From: Janthinobacterium lividum
GTDB lineage: Bacteria > Pseudomonadota > Gammaproteobacteria > Burkholderiales > Burkholderiaceae_D
Direction: 5' to 3'
DNA: 64,000 bases
Assembly: GCF_034424625.1 (NCBI RefSeq)
Contig: NZ_CP139976.1
Coordinates: forward strand, 6,014,001-6,078,000
The notes beneath the pieces are model-generated. The model saw nothing but the letters and a program-made list of their open reading frames with translations. It made no database searches and was not told the DNA's origin. This document shows, in pieces, positions 26,064-35,778 of the stretch (its first letter is position 1; each line of letters starts with the position of its first letter). A program made the translations under genes and the position numbers.

Positions 26064-26948
26064 TCAGTACGGCGCATCGCCTTCGATGGTAGTGCGGTAG
26101 AGCTTGCGGCGCTGGTCGGGCGGACAGCCCGTCGCCAGGTGCATCAGCGAACGGTTGTCCCAGAACACCAGGTCGTGCGGCTGCCAGCGGTGCACATACA
26201 GGTGCTCCGGGCGCACGCTGTGGGCAAACAGTTCGTCGAGCAGGGCGCGGCTTTCGTCGTCGGGCAAGCCGACGATGCGCGTGGTGAAGTGTTCGCTGAC
26301 GAACAGGGCGCGCCGTCCCGTTTCCGGATGCACGCGCACGACGGGGTGCGTCACGGGTTTGACTTCATCGATCTGCGCCTGCGTCAGGGCGGGGCGCCAT
26401 GGGTTGCGGCGGCGCAATTCTTCATACTGGCTCAGGTAGCTGTGCTCGGCACGGGCGCCGCGCACGGCGTGACGCAGCGCGGCCGGCAAGCTTTCCCAGG
26501 CCAGGTGCATGTTCGCAAACACGGTATCGCCGCCCTCGTCCGGCAACTCTTGCGCATGCAGCATGGAGCCGAGGCTGGGCACTTCCTTGTACGACAAGTC
26601 GGAATGCCAGAAATGGCCCGCGTCGCCCAGGCCGATGGGCTGGCCGTTTTCGACGATGTTCGAGATGATCAGCACTTCCGCTTGCGTGGGCAGCTGGAAC
26701 TGGCGCAGCACGTGGATTTGCAAGGGGCCGAAGCGGCGGCTGAAATCGACTTGCTGCTGCGGCGTGATGCGCTGGTCGCGGAACACCAGCACGTGATGGT
26801 CGAGATGGGCATGGTGCAGGCGCTGAAAATCGCCCAGCGACAGCGGCTGCGCCAGGTCCAGCCCCAGCACTTGCGCGCCCAAGGGCGCATCGAAAGTCTC
26901 GATACGGAAGTGGCTGGTGGACTGCACGGGTTTCAGGACGGCCGACAT
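26064..26948 (-). CDS. TauD/TfdA family Fe(II)/2-oxoglutarate dioxygenase
   Basis: A 294-residue dioxygenase. The metal site is HFWHSDLSY (HxD, His and Asp near 100-105) with the distal His in the C-terminal part, near the NRSLMHLATG stretch, and an Arg further on for 2-oxoglutarate. These enzymes hydroxylate taurine, alkyl sulfates or herbicide acids; with an Ssu/Tau-like transporter downstream, release of sulfite or sulfate from an organosulfur compound is the likely role. Start chosen at ATG 26946-26948. It heads the operon tauD-like, ssuA, ssuB, ssuC. Confidence 0.86.
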   Translation of the reverse strand: MSAVLKPVQSTSHFRIETFDAPLGAQVLGLDLAQPLSLGDFQRLHHAHLDHHVLVFRDQRITPQQQVDFSRRFGPLQIHVLRQFQLPTQAEVLIISNIVENGQPIGLGDAGHFWHSDLSYKEVPSLGSMLHAQELPDEGGDTVFANMHLAWESLPAALRHAVRGARAEHSYLSQYEELRRRNPWRPALTQAQIDEVKPVTHPVVRVHPETGRRALFVSEHFTTRIVGLPDDESRALLDELFAHSVRPEHLYVHRWQPHDLVFWDNRSLMHLATGCPPDQRRKLYRTTIEGDAPY

Positions 26949-27159
26949 GGGAACTCGACTAGAGTCAGGGGAAGTCCACTGTATGCCGGCCAGCCTTGCT
27001 TGCAAACGAAGCATTTACTATATGGATATGCGCGGCGCGTTGCACCAGCTTGCAACACAGGCTGTCACGCAATGGCACAGCAGCACCGGCTTTGCCCGGA
27101 AATGGCGCTAGCACGCAACTTGCTTATCTACCAAGCTTTAACCATCGTCCAGGAAAGCC

Positions 27160-27645
27160 ATGCCCATCGTCGCCCTGCTGCTCGCCTTGCTGTTCCCTGC
27201 TTCCATCCACGCCCAGGATAGCCAGGGTGAAAGTGATCTCAGCTACAAAGCCTATGTCCACAGCAACAAGCGCATCAAGTGTTTGTACGGCTATGCGGCC
27301 GACAAGACGGGCGACCATGCGGCCGCCGTCGCCATCTTCGAAGATTGCATCCGGCGCTGGAACGATGTGTACTCGATGATTTGGCTGGCCCAGTTGTATG
27401 AAACGGGCATCGGCGTGACTAAGGACCTGGCGCAGGCGACGGCGCTGATGCGGCGCGGCGCGCATACGAATGATGACGCCGCCTATGCGCGGCTGGCGCG
27501 CTACCACTATGGCGTGGCGCTGGCCGAAGGCCGGGGCACGCCGCAGGACATTCCCCAGGCCAGAACCTGGCTGCGCCAGGCGGCGCAGGAGGGCGTGCGG
27601 GAGGCGGCCGACTACCTGGGCCGCCTGGAAGGCGCGGCACCTTAG
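27160..27645 (+). CDS. Secreted Sel1-repeat (TPR-like) protein
   Basis: A 161-residue protein with a signal peptide (residues 1-18, ending IHA). About three Sel1-like repeats follow: WLAQLYETGIGVTKDLAQATALMRRGA and RYHYGVALAEGRGTPQDIPQARTWLRQAA are clear. Two Cys residues (KCLYG and EDCIRR) may form a disulfide. Sel1 repeats are protein-interaction modules. AGGAAAG stands in front of the ATG. It is convergent with can (15 bp between stops). Function unknown. Confidence 0.75.
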   Translation: MPIVALLLALLFPASIHAQDSQGESDLSYKAYVHSNKRIKCLYGYAADKTGDHAAAVAIFEDCIRRWNDVYSMIWLAQLYETGIGVTKDLAQATALMRRGAHTNDDAAYARLARYHYGVALAEGRGTPQDIPQARTWLRQAAQEGVREAADYLGRLEGAAP

Positions 27646-27660
27646 CGCCACGCTGCTTGC

Positions 27661-28332
27661 TTACGCTATTGCTTCGTAGCGGGCCAGGCGGGTCGCCATG
27701 CGCGGCGCCAGCTCGTGGCCGGCCGTGACGGTCACTTCCAGGTCGTTCAGCAAGCCATCCTTCAAGCCATAGACCCAGCCATGGACGCTGAGTTCCTGGC
27801 CCCGTTCCCACGCATCTTGCACGACGGTGGTCTGGCACACGTTCAAGACTTGTTCGACCACGTTCAGCTCGCACAGGCGGTCGCCACGCTGGCGGCTCGT
27901 CAGCACGTCGCCCAGGTAGCGCTCGTGTTTCTGGCCCACGTCCTGGACGTGGCGCAGCCAGTTGTCGACCAGGCCGATGCGCGTGCCCGTCATGGCCGCA
28001 TGCACGCCCTTGCAGCCGTAATGGCCGACGATGATGATATGTTTGACTTTCAGCACGTCCACGGCAAATTGCAGGACGGACAGGCAATTGAGGTCGGAAT
28101 GCACGACCACATTGGCGATATTACGGTGCACAAACACGTCGCCAGGCGCCATGCCCAGCAGTTCGTTGGCGGGCACGCGGCTGTCGGAACAGCCGATCCA
28201 CAGGTATTCAGGCGACGTTTGCGCTTCCAGGTTCTTGAAGAAGTTCGGGTCTTTCGCCACCATCGAGTCGGCCCAGCGGCGGTTACGCTGCAGCAGTTCC
28301 GCCAGGGCCGGGCCATTTTTCTGTTCGGTCAT
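27661..28332 (-). CDS. can: Beta-class carbonic anhydrase
   Basis: A 223-residue beta-carbonic anhydrase. Zinc ligands are visible in CSDSRVPANELL and HYGCKG (Cys, then His and Cys), with Asp and Arg of the CSDSR dyad intact. It interconverts CO2 and bicarbonate in the cytosol to supply carboxylases. The start at ATG 28330-28332 is preceded by GGAG; the longer upstream frame does not match the family. It stands alone on the minus strand after dnaJ. Confidence 0.93.
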   Translation of the reverse strand: MTEQKNGPALAELLQRNRRWADSMVAKDPNFFKNLEAQTSPEYLWIGCSDSRVPANELLGMAPGDVFVHRNIANVVVHSDLNCLSVLQFAVDVLKVKHIIIVGHYGCKGVHAAMTGTRIGLVDNWLRHVQDVGQKHERYLGDVLTSRQRGDRLCELNVVEQVLNVCQTTVVQDAWERGQELSVHGWVYGLKDGLLNDLEVTVTAGHELAPRMATRLARYEAIA

Positions 28333-28417
28333 ATCGCTCCCATTGTGTGCATACGACTGAATTGGCGGCAGATCGCGCCCATAGGCCGGCGATGCGCGCA
28401 CATTTCTCAGTCGTGGT

Positions 28418-28451
28418 GAAAAAAACGCCGGGATGTGTGAGCATCCCGGCG
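28418..28451 (-). terminator. Intrinsic terminator after dnaJ
   Basis: CGCCGGGATG and CATCCCGGCG (28426-28435 and 28442-28451) form a perfect 10-bp stem with a 6-nt loop; read on the minus strand it is followed by seven Ts (28419-28425). It ends the dnaJ transcript 18 bp after the stop. Confidence 0.9.
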
Positions 28452-28468
28452 CATGGTATTACGTGTGC

Positions 28469-29602
28469 TTACTCAAAAAAATCCTTGACCTTGTCTTTCC
28501 AGGTCTTGCTTTGCGGACTGTGCTTGGCACCGCCCTCGGTCGTCGACTTTTCAAAGTCGCGCAGCAGGTCTTTCTGTTTTTCCGTCAGTTTCACCGGCGT
28601 TTCGATGGCCACGTGGCAGAACAGGTCGCCCGCGTAACCGGAGCGCACGCCCTTGATACCCTTGCCTTTCAGGCGGAAGGTCTTGCCCGACTGGGTGCCT
28701 TCCGGGATCGTGAACGACACTTTGCCGTTCAGGGTAGGCACTTCGATTTCGCCGCCCAGTGCCGCCTTGGTGAACGAGATCGGCATCTCGCAATGCAGGT
28801 CGTCGCCTTCGCGCTGGAACACGGCATGCGGCTTGATGTGGATTTCCACATACAGGTCGCCCGACGGGCCGCCATTCGTGCCCGGTTCGCCGTTGCCGGA
28901 CGAACGGATACGCATGCCGTTGTCGATACCGACTGGAATTTTCACTTCCAGGGTTTTGTTGCGCTTGATGCGACCGGCGCCGCCGCATGGCGTGCACGGG
29001 TCAGTGATGACCTTGCCGCTGCCATGGCATTTCGGGCAGGTTTGCTGGATGCTGAAGAAACCTTGCTGCATGCGCACCTGGCCGTGGCCACCGCAGGTAC
29101 CGCAGGTGGTTGGCGAGGTGCCCGGCTTGGCGCCGCTGCCGTGGCAAGTGTCGCACTTGTCCCAGCTCGGCACGCGGATGGTCGTGTCGAAGCCGTGAGC
29201 AGCTTGCTCCAGTGTAATTTCCAGGTTGTAGCGCAAGTCGGCGCCACGGTACACCTGTGGCCCCGCATTGCGGCTGCGTCCACCGCCACCGCCAAAGATG
29301 TCGCCGAAGATATCGCCGAAGCTGTCGGCAAAGCCGCCAGCACCGCCGCCGAAGCCGCCACCGCCGCCCATGTTCGGGTCCACGCCAGCGTGACCATAGC
29401 GGTCATACGCATCGCGCTTTTCCGGATTGGTCAGCATCTCGTAGGCTTCTTTGACTTCCTTAAACTTTTCTTCCGATTCCTTGCTATCCGGATTGCGGTC
29501 CGGATGGTATTTCATCGCCAGTTTACGGTAAGACTTTTTGATCTCTTCTTCCGAAGCATTTTTTGCGACACCGAGTGTCTCGTAAAAATCACGCTTTGCC
29601 AT
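28469..29602 (-). CDS. dnaJ: Chaperone DnaJ (Hsp40)
   Basis: A 377-residue type I J-protein. J domain at residues 1-70 with HPD ([10 protein letters not shown]), Gly/Phe-rich segment at about 75-115, zinc domain with four CxxCxGxG-type repeats ([32 protein letters not shown]) at about 145-210, then the C-terminal substrate domains. It delivers unfolded clients to DnaK and stimulates its ATPase. Start ATG 29600-29602. The dnaK gene lies upstream on the same strand, with a terminator between. Confidence 0.97.
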   Translation of the reverse strand: MAKRDFYETLGVAKNASEEEIKKSYRKLAMKYHPDRNPDSKESEEKFKEVKEAYEMLTNPEKRDAYDRYGHAGVDPNMGGGGGFGGGAGGFADSFGDIFGDIFGGGGGRSRNAGPQVYRGADLRYNLEITLEQAAHGFDTTIRVPSWDKCDTCHGSGAKPGTSPTTCGTCGGHGQVRMQQGFFSIQQTCPKCHGSGKVITDPCTPCGGAGRIKRNKTLEVKIPVGIDNGMRIRSSGNGEPGTNGGPSGDLYVEIHIKPHAVFQREGDDLHCEMPISFTKAALGGEIEVPTLNGKVSFTIPEGTQSGKTFRLKGKGIKGVRSGYAGDLFCHVAIETPVKLTEKQKDLLRDFEKSTTEGGAKHSPQSKTWKDKVKDFFE

Positions 29603-29644
29603 GTTGTCGGCACCTTGCAGTCTATCTACTGATGTAAAAATTAC

Positions 29645-29688
29645 ACGAAAAAGCCGAGTCGAGTGCTGCACTGGGCAACGACTCGGCT
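29645..29688 (-). terminator. Intrinsic terminator or attenuator between dnaK and dnaJ
   Basis: AGCCGAGTCG (29652-29661) and CGACTCGGCT (29679-29688) form a perfect 10-bp stem; on the minus strand it is followed by TTTTT. This lies between dnaK and dnaJ and would lower dnaJ expression relative to dnaK. Confidence 0.85.
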
Positions 29689-29763
29689 CGGCCGGTCTTC
29701 GCGGCTAATCCCGCGATGTAGCGTTCAGCCCGGCTGCCCCCAGTTCATGGGAGCGCAAGACAA

Positions 29764-31707
29764 TTACTTGCTGTCTTTGACTTCTTTGAAGTCAGCGTCA
29801 ACAACGTCGTCTTGCTTGGCGCCTGCGTCCGATGCGCCAGCAGCTTGCTGTGCACCTTCCGCGCCGCCGGCAGCTTGCTGCGCTTGCATGTCGGCATACA
29901 TTTTTTCGCCCAGTTTCTGCGATGCGCTCGACAGTGCTTCCACCTTGGCGTCGATCTCAGCCTTGTCGCCCGCCTTGATGCTTGCTTCCAGGTCGGTGAT
30001 CGCCGCTTCGATCTTCTCTTTCTCGCCCGCATCCAGCTTGTCGCCGTATTCGGTCAAGGATTTCCGGGTCGAGTGTACCAGAGCATCGGCCTGGTTGCGC
30101 GACTCGGCCAATTCTTTGACCTTCTTGTCTTCTTCCGCGTTCAACTCGGCGTCTTTCACCATCTTCTGGATTTCAGCCTCGGTCAAGCCGGAATTGGCCT
30201 TGATCGTGATCTTGTTTTCCTTGCCGGTGGCCTTGTCTTTCGCGCCGACATGCAAGATGCCGTTGGCGTCGATGTCGAAGGTCACTTCGATCTGTGGCGT
30301 GCCGCGCGATGCTGGCGGGATGCCTTCCAGATTGAATTCGCCCAGGCCCTTGTTGCCGGCGGCGATTTCACGCTCACCTTGGAAGACCTTGATGGTCACC
30401 GCAGGCTGGTTGTCGTCGGCCGTCGAGAAGACCTGGCTGAACTTGGTCGGAATCGTCGTGTTTTTGTGGATCATCTTGGTCATCACGCCGCCCAGGGTTT
30501 CGATACCCAGGGACAGAGGAGTAACGTCCAGCAACAGCAAGTCCTTGCGTTCGCCCGACAGGACCGAACCTTGAATCGCTGCGCCCACGGCGACGGCTTC
30601 GTCCGGGTTCACGTCCTTGCGTGGATCCTTGCCGAAGAATTCCTTCACTTTTTCCTGCACCTTCGGCATACGCGTCATACCGCCGACCAGGATGATGTCA
30701 TCGATGTCCGACACTTTCACACCAGCATCTTTGATAGCGATGCGGCATGGTTCCATCGTGGCCGTGATCAGCTCTTCCACCAGCGATTCCAGCTTGGCGC
30801 GGGTCATCTTCAGGTTCAAGTGGACCGGTGCGCCGTTCGCCATGGCGATGTACGGCTCGTTGATCTCGGTTTGCTGCGACGACGACAATTCGATCTTCGC
30901 GCGCTCGGCCGAAGCCTTGATGCGCTGCAGGGCGATCGGATCTTTTTTCAGGTCGATGCCGTTGATCTTCTTGAACTCGTCGATGATGTAATCGATGACG
31001 CGCTGGTCGAAGTCTTCGCCGCCCAGGAAGGTGTCGCCGTTGGTCGACAGCACTTCAAATTGTTTCTCGCCATCAACATCTGCGATTTCGATGATCGACA
31101 CGTCGAACGTACCGCCACCCAAGTCATACACGGCGATTTTACGGTCGCCTTTTTCAGTCTTGTCCAGGCCGAACGCCAGCGCTGCCGCGGTTGGCTCGTT
31201 GATGATGCGCTTGACGTCCAGGCCAGCGATACGGCCGGCATCCTTGGTGGCTTGACGCTGCGAATCGTTGAAGTACGCAGGCACGGTGATGACGGCTTCG
31301 GTGACTTCTTCACCGAGGTAGTCTTCTGCCGTTTTCTTCATCTTGCGCAGCACTTCAGCCGAAATTTGCGGCGGCGCCAGTTTTTTGTCGCGTACGCCGA
31401 TCCATGCATCGCCGTTGTCGGCTTTCATGATCTGGTACGGCATCAGCGCGATGTCTTTTTGAACTTCTTTTTCGTCGAACTTGCGACCGATCAGACGCTT
31501 GACTGCGTACAGCGTGTTTTTCGGATTGGTCACGGCCTGGCGTTTCGCTGGCGCGCCGACGAGAATTTCGCCATCTTCTTGATAAGCAATAATCGACGGC
31601 GTCGTGCGTGCGCCTTCAGCGTTTTCGATTACCTTTGGTTGACCGTTTTCCATGATGGAAACGCAGGAATTCGTGGTTCCCAGATCGATACCGATAATTC
31701 TACCCAT
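29764..31707 (-). CDS. dnaK: Chaperone DnaK (Hsp70)
   Basis: A 647-residue Hsp70. It starts [18 protein letters not shown], with the phosphate-1 motif; [13 protein letters not shown] and [11 protein letters not shown] follow in the ATPase domain, [14 protein letters not shown] opens the substrate domain, and the C terminus ends in an acidic [10 protein letters not shown] type tail typical of bacterial DnaK. It binds hydrophobic peptides in an ATP-controlled cycle with DnaJ and GrpE. Order on the minus strand is grpE-dnaK-dnaJ, with its own sigma-32 promoter upstream. Confidence 0.98.
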   Translation of the reverse strand: MGRIIGIDLGTTNSCVSIMENGQPKVIENAEGARTTPSIIAYQEDGEILVGAPAKRQAVTNPKNTLYAVKRLIGRKFDEKEVQKDIALMPYQIMKADNGDAWIGVRDKKLAPPQISAEVLRKMKKTAEDYLGEEVTEAVITVPAYFNDSQRQATKDAGRIAGLDVKRIINEPTAAALAFGLDKTEKGDRKIAVYDLGGGTFDVSIIEIADVDGEKQFEVLSTNGDTFLGGEDFDQRVIDYIIDEFKKINGIDLKKDPIALQRIKASAERAKIELSSSQQTEINEPYIAMANGAPVHLNLKMTRAKLESLVEELITATMEPCRIAIKDAGVKVSDIDDIILVGGMTRMPKVQEKVKEFFGKDPRKDVNPDEAVAVGAAIQGSVLSGERKDLLLLDVTPLSLGIETLGGVMTKMIHKNTTIPTKFSQVFSTADDNQPAVTIKVFQGEREIAAGNKGLGEFNLEGIPPASRGTPQIEVTFDIDANGILHVGAKDKATGKENKITIKANSGLTEAEIQKMVKDAELNAEEDKKVKELAESRNQADALVHSTRKSLTEYGDKLDAGEKEKIEAAITDLEASIKAGDKAEIDAKVEALSSASQKLGEKMYADMQAQQAAGGAEGAQQAAGASDAGAKQDDVVDADFKEVKDSK

Positions 31708-31747
31708 GATTTATTTCCTTTTATTTGCTAGATTTCAGATGGTTCTT

Positions 31748-31776
31748 ATATGTGGCAAAGCGGCATGGTTTCAAGG
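31748..31776 (-). promoter_or_regulatory. Sigma-32 (RpoH) heat-shock promoter of dnaK
   Basis: Read on the minus strand, CCTTGAAA (31769-31776) and CCACATAT (31748-31755) are separated by 13 bp. The sigma-32 consensus is CTTGAAA, then 13-14 bp, then CCCCATNT; only one position of the -10 differs. It sits in the 91-bp gap between grpE and dnaK. Confidence 0.75.
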
Positions 31777-31798
31777 CTTGCTTGATGCCGCCCTCTGA

Positions 31799-32335
31799 TT
31801 ATTTTGCTTGCGCGGTCGTGACAATGGCTGGACGCAGCAGGCGGTCCGCAATCATATAGCCCTTTTGCAGGACTGACACGATGGTATTGGCTTCCTGCTC
31901 TGCTGGCACCACGGCAACAGCCTGGTGTTTCATCGGATCGAGCTTCTCGCCCTGCACTGGCAACACTTCCACCAGGCGGTTGCGCTCGAACGCGGCGTTC
32001 AGTTGCTTCAGGGTCATCTCGACGCCTTCTTTCAGCGATTCGATGGTCGGTGCTTCCACCGTCAGCGCCGTTTCCAGGCTGTCTTTCACCGGCACCATGG
32101 CTTCGGCAAAGCTTTCCACTGCGAATTTATGCGCTTTAGCAACATCTTCCTGCGCGCGGCGGCGGATATTTTCACCATCGGCCTTGGCGCGCATGAAGGC
32201 ATCGTGCATCTCTGCAAGACGCGCTTCGGTACTCGCCAGCTGCTCTTCCAAAGTAGGCTCTGCGGGAGTCGATGGGGCAGTCGCCGCGGCGTCCGCTTGC
32301 GGATTAGGTACAGCTTGGTTTTCCTGATCTTGCAT
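31799..32335 (-). CDS. grpE: Nucleotide exchange factor GrpE
   Basis: A 178-residue protein. The N-terminal part is low complexity; a long helical coiled-coil follows ([36 protein letters not shown]) and the beta-wing end has [36 protein letters not shown], the GrpE signature. It speeds ADP release from DnaK. I chose ATG 32333-32335, after AGGAGCTT; a TTG 21 nt upstream is in frame but unlikely. Transcription from the sigma-32 site at 32402-32431 would give a leader of about 60 nt. Confidence 0.95.
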   Translation of the reverse strand: MQDQENQAVPNPQADAAATAPSTPAEPTLEEQLASTEARLAEMHDAFMRAKADGENIRRRAQEDVAKAHKFAVESFAEAMVPVKDSLETALTVEAPTIESLKEGVEMTLKQLNAAFERNRLVEVLPVQGEKLDPMKHQAVAVVPAEQEANTIVSVLQKGYMIADRLLRPAIVTTAQAK

Positions 32336-32401
32336 CTGAAAAGCTCCTACAATCAATGACTTAAATGAGTTAGTCTAACTATCTTTACAACACTAACGGG
32401 C

Positions 32402-32431
32402 AGATGGGGCTATATCCTATTGTTTCAAGGG
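32402..32431 (-). promoter_or_regulatory. Sigma-32 (RpoH) heat-shock promoter of grpE
   Basis: On the minus strand CCCTTGAAA (32423-32431) and CCCCATCT (32402-32409) are spaced by 13 bp, a complete match to the RpoH consensus. It lies about 70 bp before the grpE ATG and should drive grpE-dnaK-dnaJ on heat shock. The 344-bp gap 32336-32679 otherwise holds only the hemH terminator-like hairpin; I see no gene in it. Confidence 0.92.
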
Positions 32432-32635
32432 GTATCCGTGGCAAAACCAGGATTACAGCGATCCATGTTACAGCTTATTACAAAACGCTACCCATTTCGG
32501 CCAGCGATCCGTGCGCGCGCCCCCTTGATTTTCCAGGCTTCCCATGGCAAAGCGGGCATTCTACCAGCCCCGCCGCGGCCATCGCCACTGGCGGTGTTGC
32601 TATTTGGAAAACCCCTTGGCTGCGCCAGACATGAC

Positions 32636-32657
32636 AAAGCCGCGCAAGCGCGGCTTT
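32636..32657. terminator. Terminator-like hairpin after hemH
   Basis: AAAGCCGCGC-AA-GCGCGGCTTT is a perfect inverted repeat with 10-bp arms. It lies 22 bp after the hemH stop (minus strand). The flanking T-run is short on both strands, so it is probably a weak bidirectional terminator. Confidence 0.6.
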
Positions 32658-32679
32658 TAGATGACGAAAAATGCAGTTG

Positions 32680-33789
32680 TCAGTTGGTCGCGCCCAGCGC
32701 CAGTGCCGCCGTGCGCGCCTGCTCGCCCGCTTTCTTGTCCGCTTCACGCTGCGGTACCGTCTTCATCGTCGGCCAGCCAATCATGTGCTGTTCCGCAATT
32801 TCCGCCATGCCTGCGATCCAGGCGGGTGTTTCGTTCAAGCAAGCGATGTAATGAAACTGCTGGCCGCCGGCCGTTTCAAAATCATGCTTGGCTTCCATGG
32901 CGATCTCTTCCAGCGTTTCCAGGCAATCGCTGGTAAAGCCGGGACACAGCAGGTCGACGCGCTTGACGCCCTGTTGCGCCAGCGCCACGAGGGTGGGCGC
33001 CGTGTACGGCTGCAGCCATTCGGCTTTGCCAAAGCGCGACTGGAAAGTCACCACGTATTGCTCTTTACTTAATTTTAACTTTTCCGCCAGCAGGCGCGCC
33101 GTTTTCAGGCATTGGCAGTGGTAGGGATCGCCCAGCAGCAGGGTGCGCTTGGGCACGCCATGAAAACTCATCACCAGTTTTTCCGGACGACCATGCGCTT
33201 CCCAGTGGTTCAGCACGGAGTCGCGCAAGGCGTCGATATACGTGTCGTGCTCGTGATACTGCTTGATAAAGCGCAATTCTGGCACATTGCGCACGTTGGC
33301 GTAATGGGCAAACACGGCGTCGTAGATGGAACCCGTCGTCGTACCCGAGTATTGCGGATAGGCAGGCAGGATGGCGATGCGCTCGCAGCCTTCGCTTTTC
33401 AGCCTGGCCAGCACCTCGGGCAAGGAAGGCGAACCGTAGCGCATGGCCATGGCCACCGTCACGCCATCGTGACCCCGCTCGGCCAGGGCGCCGGCCAGCA
33501 ACTTGGCTTGCTTTTGCGTGTGCACTTTCAGGGGCGAACCTTCGCGCGTCCAGATCGACGCGTATTTCTTGGCCGACTGGCCGGAACGGAAGGGCAAAAT
33601 GATCAGGTTCAAGATGAACCACCAGACGATGCGGGGAATCTCCACCACGCGCGGATCCGACAAAAATTGCTTCAGGTAGCGCCGCACGGCCGACGACGTC
33701 GGCGCATCGGGCGTGCCCAGGTTGACCAGCACCACGGCGCTGCGGTCGATACTGCCATGCGTGTACGGAGGTTCTGTTTGAAATGACAT
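32680..33789 (-). CDS. hemH: Ferrochelatase
   Basis: A 369-residue ferrochelatase. VVLVNLGTPDAPTSSAVRRYLKQFLSDPRVVE is the family N terminus, MRYGSPSL follows, VMSFHGVPKR carries the catalytic His (SFHG), and YVVTFQSRFGKAEWLQPYT plus LCPGFTSDCLETLEEI with its Glu residues complete the set. It inserts Fe2+ into protoporphyrin IX to make haem. Upstream lies an intergenic repeat, then recN, so hemH likely has its own promoter at 33790-33870. Confidence 0.96.
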   Translation of the reverse strand: MSFQTEPPYTHGSIDRSAVVLVNLGTPDAPTSSAVRRYLKQFLSDPRVVEIPRIVWWFILNLIILPFRSGQSAKKYASIWTREGSPLKVHTQKQAKLLAGALAERGHDGVTVAMAMRYGSPSLPEVLARLKSEGCERIAILPAYPQYSGTTTGSIYDAVFAHYANVRNVPELRFIKQYHEHDTYIDALRDSVLNHWEAHGRPEKLVMSFHGVPKRTLLLGDPYHCQCLKTARLLAEKLKLSKEQYVVTFQSRFGKAEWLQPYTAPTLVALAQQGVKRVDLLCPGFTSDCLETLEEIAMEAKHDFETAGGQQFHYIACLNETPAWIAGMAEIAEQHMIGWPTMKTVPQREADKKAGEQARTAALALGATN

Positions 33790-33919
33790 GAAGGCTCTTC
33801 GAAGGCGTTGGATGGATTAGCTGACCATTATAGTTACATTGCGTCAACATCGGGAAAGATGGAAAGGAACGGCATAAGGCTAACTGCCATTCTCGCCAGA
33901 CCGGTTTACGCTCACAACG

Positions 33920-34057
33920 CCTAACAAAACCGTAGCGAACGGCAGCGAGGCTCGGCGCCCCCGTTGGCCCGAGAAGCGGAGCTGTGCGAAGCATGGGGCC
34001 GCCGAGGCAGCGAGCATCGCAGGCCGCGCCCCACGACGCGCAGTAGGTTTGGTTAGG
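33920..34057. repeat. 138-bp inverted-repeat intergenic element
   Basis: CCTAACAAAACC (33920-33931) and GGTTTGGTTAGG (34046-34057) are inverted copies with one mismatch. Inside is GC-rich sequence with GGGGCCGCCGAGGC (33995-34008), found also at 6049-6062, and GAGAAGCG (33971-33978), inverted at CGCTTCTC within 1638-1660. It occupies the hemH-recN gap, where no gene is present, and ends close to the recN stop. It resembles a non-autonomous dispersed palindrome. Confidence 0.6.
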
Positions 34058-34061
34058 TGTA

Positions 34062-35729
34062 CTAGATAGCCAGCAACTCGCGTGCATGCTTGCGCGTGGT
34101 GGCCGTGATTTCCAGGCCACCCAGCATGCGCGCCACTTCCTCCACCCTGGCCTTGGCGTCGAGCATGTCGATGCGCGATGCCGTCTTGCCATTGTCCAGG
34201 GTGCTTTTTGCCACCTGGAAATGCTGATTCGCCTGGCTGGCCACTTGCGGCAAGTGGGTCACGCACAGCACTTGCCGTCCCTGCCCCAGGCGTTTCAACA
34301 GCCGTCCCACGACTTCGGCGACGGCGCCGCCGATGCCGCTGTCGACCTCGTCGAAGATCAGGGTCGGCGTGGTGGTGGCGTGCGAGGTGATGACGGAGAT
34401 GGCCAGCGCGATGCGCGCCAGTTCGCCGCCGGACGCGACTTTCGCCAGCGAGCGGGGCGCCGTGCCCGCATGACCGGCGACGAGAAACTCGACCTGCTCG
34501 AGCCCGTGGGCGGCCGGCTCGCACGGGTGCAGGGCGATTTCAAAGCTGCCGCCCGTCATGCTCAGTTCCTGCATGGCACGCGTGACGGCGTGCCCCAGTT
34601 CCAGGGCGGCGGCGCGGCGCGTGTCGGACAAGCGCTCGGCAACGCCGCGGTACTCGGCTTCGATCTTCGCTTCCTGGCGCAGCAAGCCTTCGATGTCGGA
34701 AGCGTCGGCCAGGTGCTGCAGCTTTTCCGACAGCTTCGCGTGTTCCTCGGGTAATTCTTCGGGCGTGACGCGGAATTTGCGGGCCGTGCTGTGCATGGCT
34801 TCCATGCGCGCGTCGAGCTGGTGCAGGCGCTCCGGGTCCAGTTCGACCCGGTCCAGGTAATTGTTCAGCGCGTACACGGATTCCTGCAACTGGATGCGCG
34901 ACGATTCGATCAGGTCGACGATCGGCTGCAATTCCGCGTCGACGGAGACGAGCTTGCCCAGCTTCTGGTTCAGGGCCGACAGTTGCGACACGATCGGGTG
35001 GTCTTCCGACTCGGAAATAGTCGACAGGGCTTCCTGCGCCCCTTCCAGCAGGCTGGCCGCATGCGACAGGCGGCTGTGCTCGTTCGTGATGTCCGTCCAT
35101 TCACCGGGCTTGGCGGCCAGCTTTTCCAGTTCTCCCACTTGCCATTCGAGGCGTTCGCGCTCGTACAGCACGTTGGCGGCGTTGGTTTCGAATTCTTCGC
35201 GCTGGCGCACGAGGGCGCGCCAGCGCTTGTGCAGGGCCGCCACTTGCCGCGCATCCTGTTCCGCGCCCGCTTCGCGCGCCGTCGCCTGGCCATCAAGCAA
35301 GGCGCGCTGCGCTTCGCTTTTCAGCAGGGACTGGTGCGCGTGCTGGCCGTGGATATCGACCAGCATGTCGCCCAGTTCGCGCAGCTGCGCGGCCGTGGCG
35401 GGAATGCCGTTGATATACGCCTTCGAGCGGCCCGCATTGTCGATCACGCGGCGCAACAGGGCGCCGCCATCGTCGTTGGCGAATTCATGCGCCACCAGCC
35501 AGGCCTGCGCCACTTCGCTGACGGAGAAATCGGCCGTGATGTCGGCCTTGGCCGCACCTTCGCGCACCACGCTGGCGTCGCCGCGCCCGCCCAGCGCCAG
35601 GGTCAGCGCATCGATGAGGATGGACTTGCCGGCGCCCGTCTCGCCCGTCAGCACGCTGAAGCCGGCGGAAAATTCCAGTTCAATGGTATCGACAATGACA
35701 AAATCGCGGATGGACAGTGTATGGAGCAT
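34062..35729 (-). CDS. recN: DNA repair protein RecN
   Basis: A 555-residue SMC-like ATPase. MLHTLSIRDFVIVDTIELEF begins the protein, Walker A GETGAGKSILIDAL is at about residues 29-42, a long central coiled-coil covers about 150-370, and the C-terminal part carries ASGGELARIALAI (signature) and LIFDEVDSGIGG (Walker B). It organises double-strand-break ends for RecA repair. The ATG at 35727-35729 matches the family; 24 further in-frame nt upstream were not used. It is downstream of nadK and both are probably under the LexA box at 36810. Confidence 0.95.
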   Translation of the reverse strand: MLHTLSIRDFVIVDTIELEFSAGFSVLTGETGAGKSILIDALTLALGGRGDASVVREGAAKADITADFSVSEVAQAWLVAHEFANDDGGALLRRVIDNAGRSKAYINGIPATAAQLRELGDMLVDIHGQHAHQSLLKSEAQRALLDGQATAREAGAEQDARQVAALHKRWRALVRQREEFETNAANVLYERERLEWQVGELEKLAAKPGEWTDITNEHSRLSHAASLLEGAQEALSTISESEDHPIVSQLSALNQKLGKLVSVDAELQPIVDLIESSRIQLQESVYALNNYLDRVELDPERLHQLDARMEAMHSTARKFRVTPEELPEEHAKLSEKLQHLADASDIEGLLRQEAKIEAEYRGVAERLSDTRRAAALELGHAVTRAMQELSMTGGSFEIALHPCEPAAHGLEQVEFLVAGHAGTAPRSLAKVASGGELARIALAISVITSHATTTPTLIFDEVDSGIGGAVAEVVGRLLKRLGQGRQVLCVTHLPQVASQANQHFQVAKSTLDNGKTASRIDMLDAKARVEEVARMLGGLEITATTRKHARELLAI

Positions 35730-35778
35730 GGCTTCTGTGGTTAGGCGGCGCACCGCGGGTTGACGTAGAGAAAACTAG

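Noticed and set aside
29812..31731. 639-codon plus-strand open frame opposite dnaK
   Set aside because: Antisense shadow of dnaK, a well-known artefact of its codon usage; no ribosome site or homology features.
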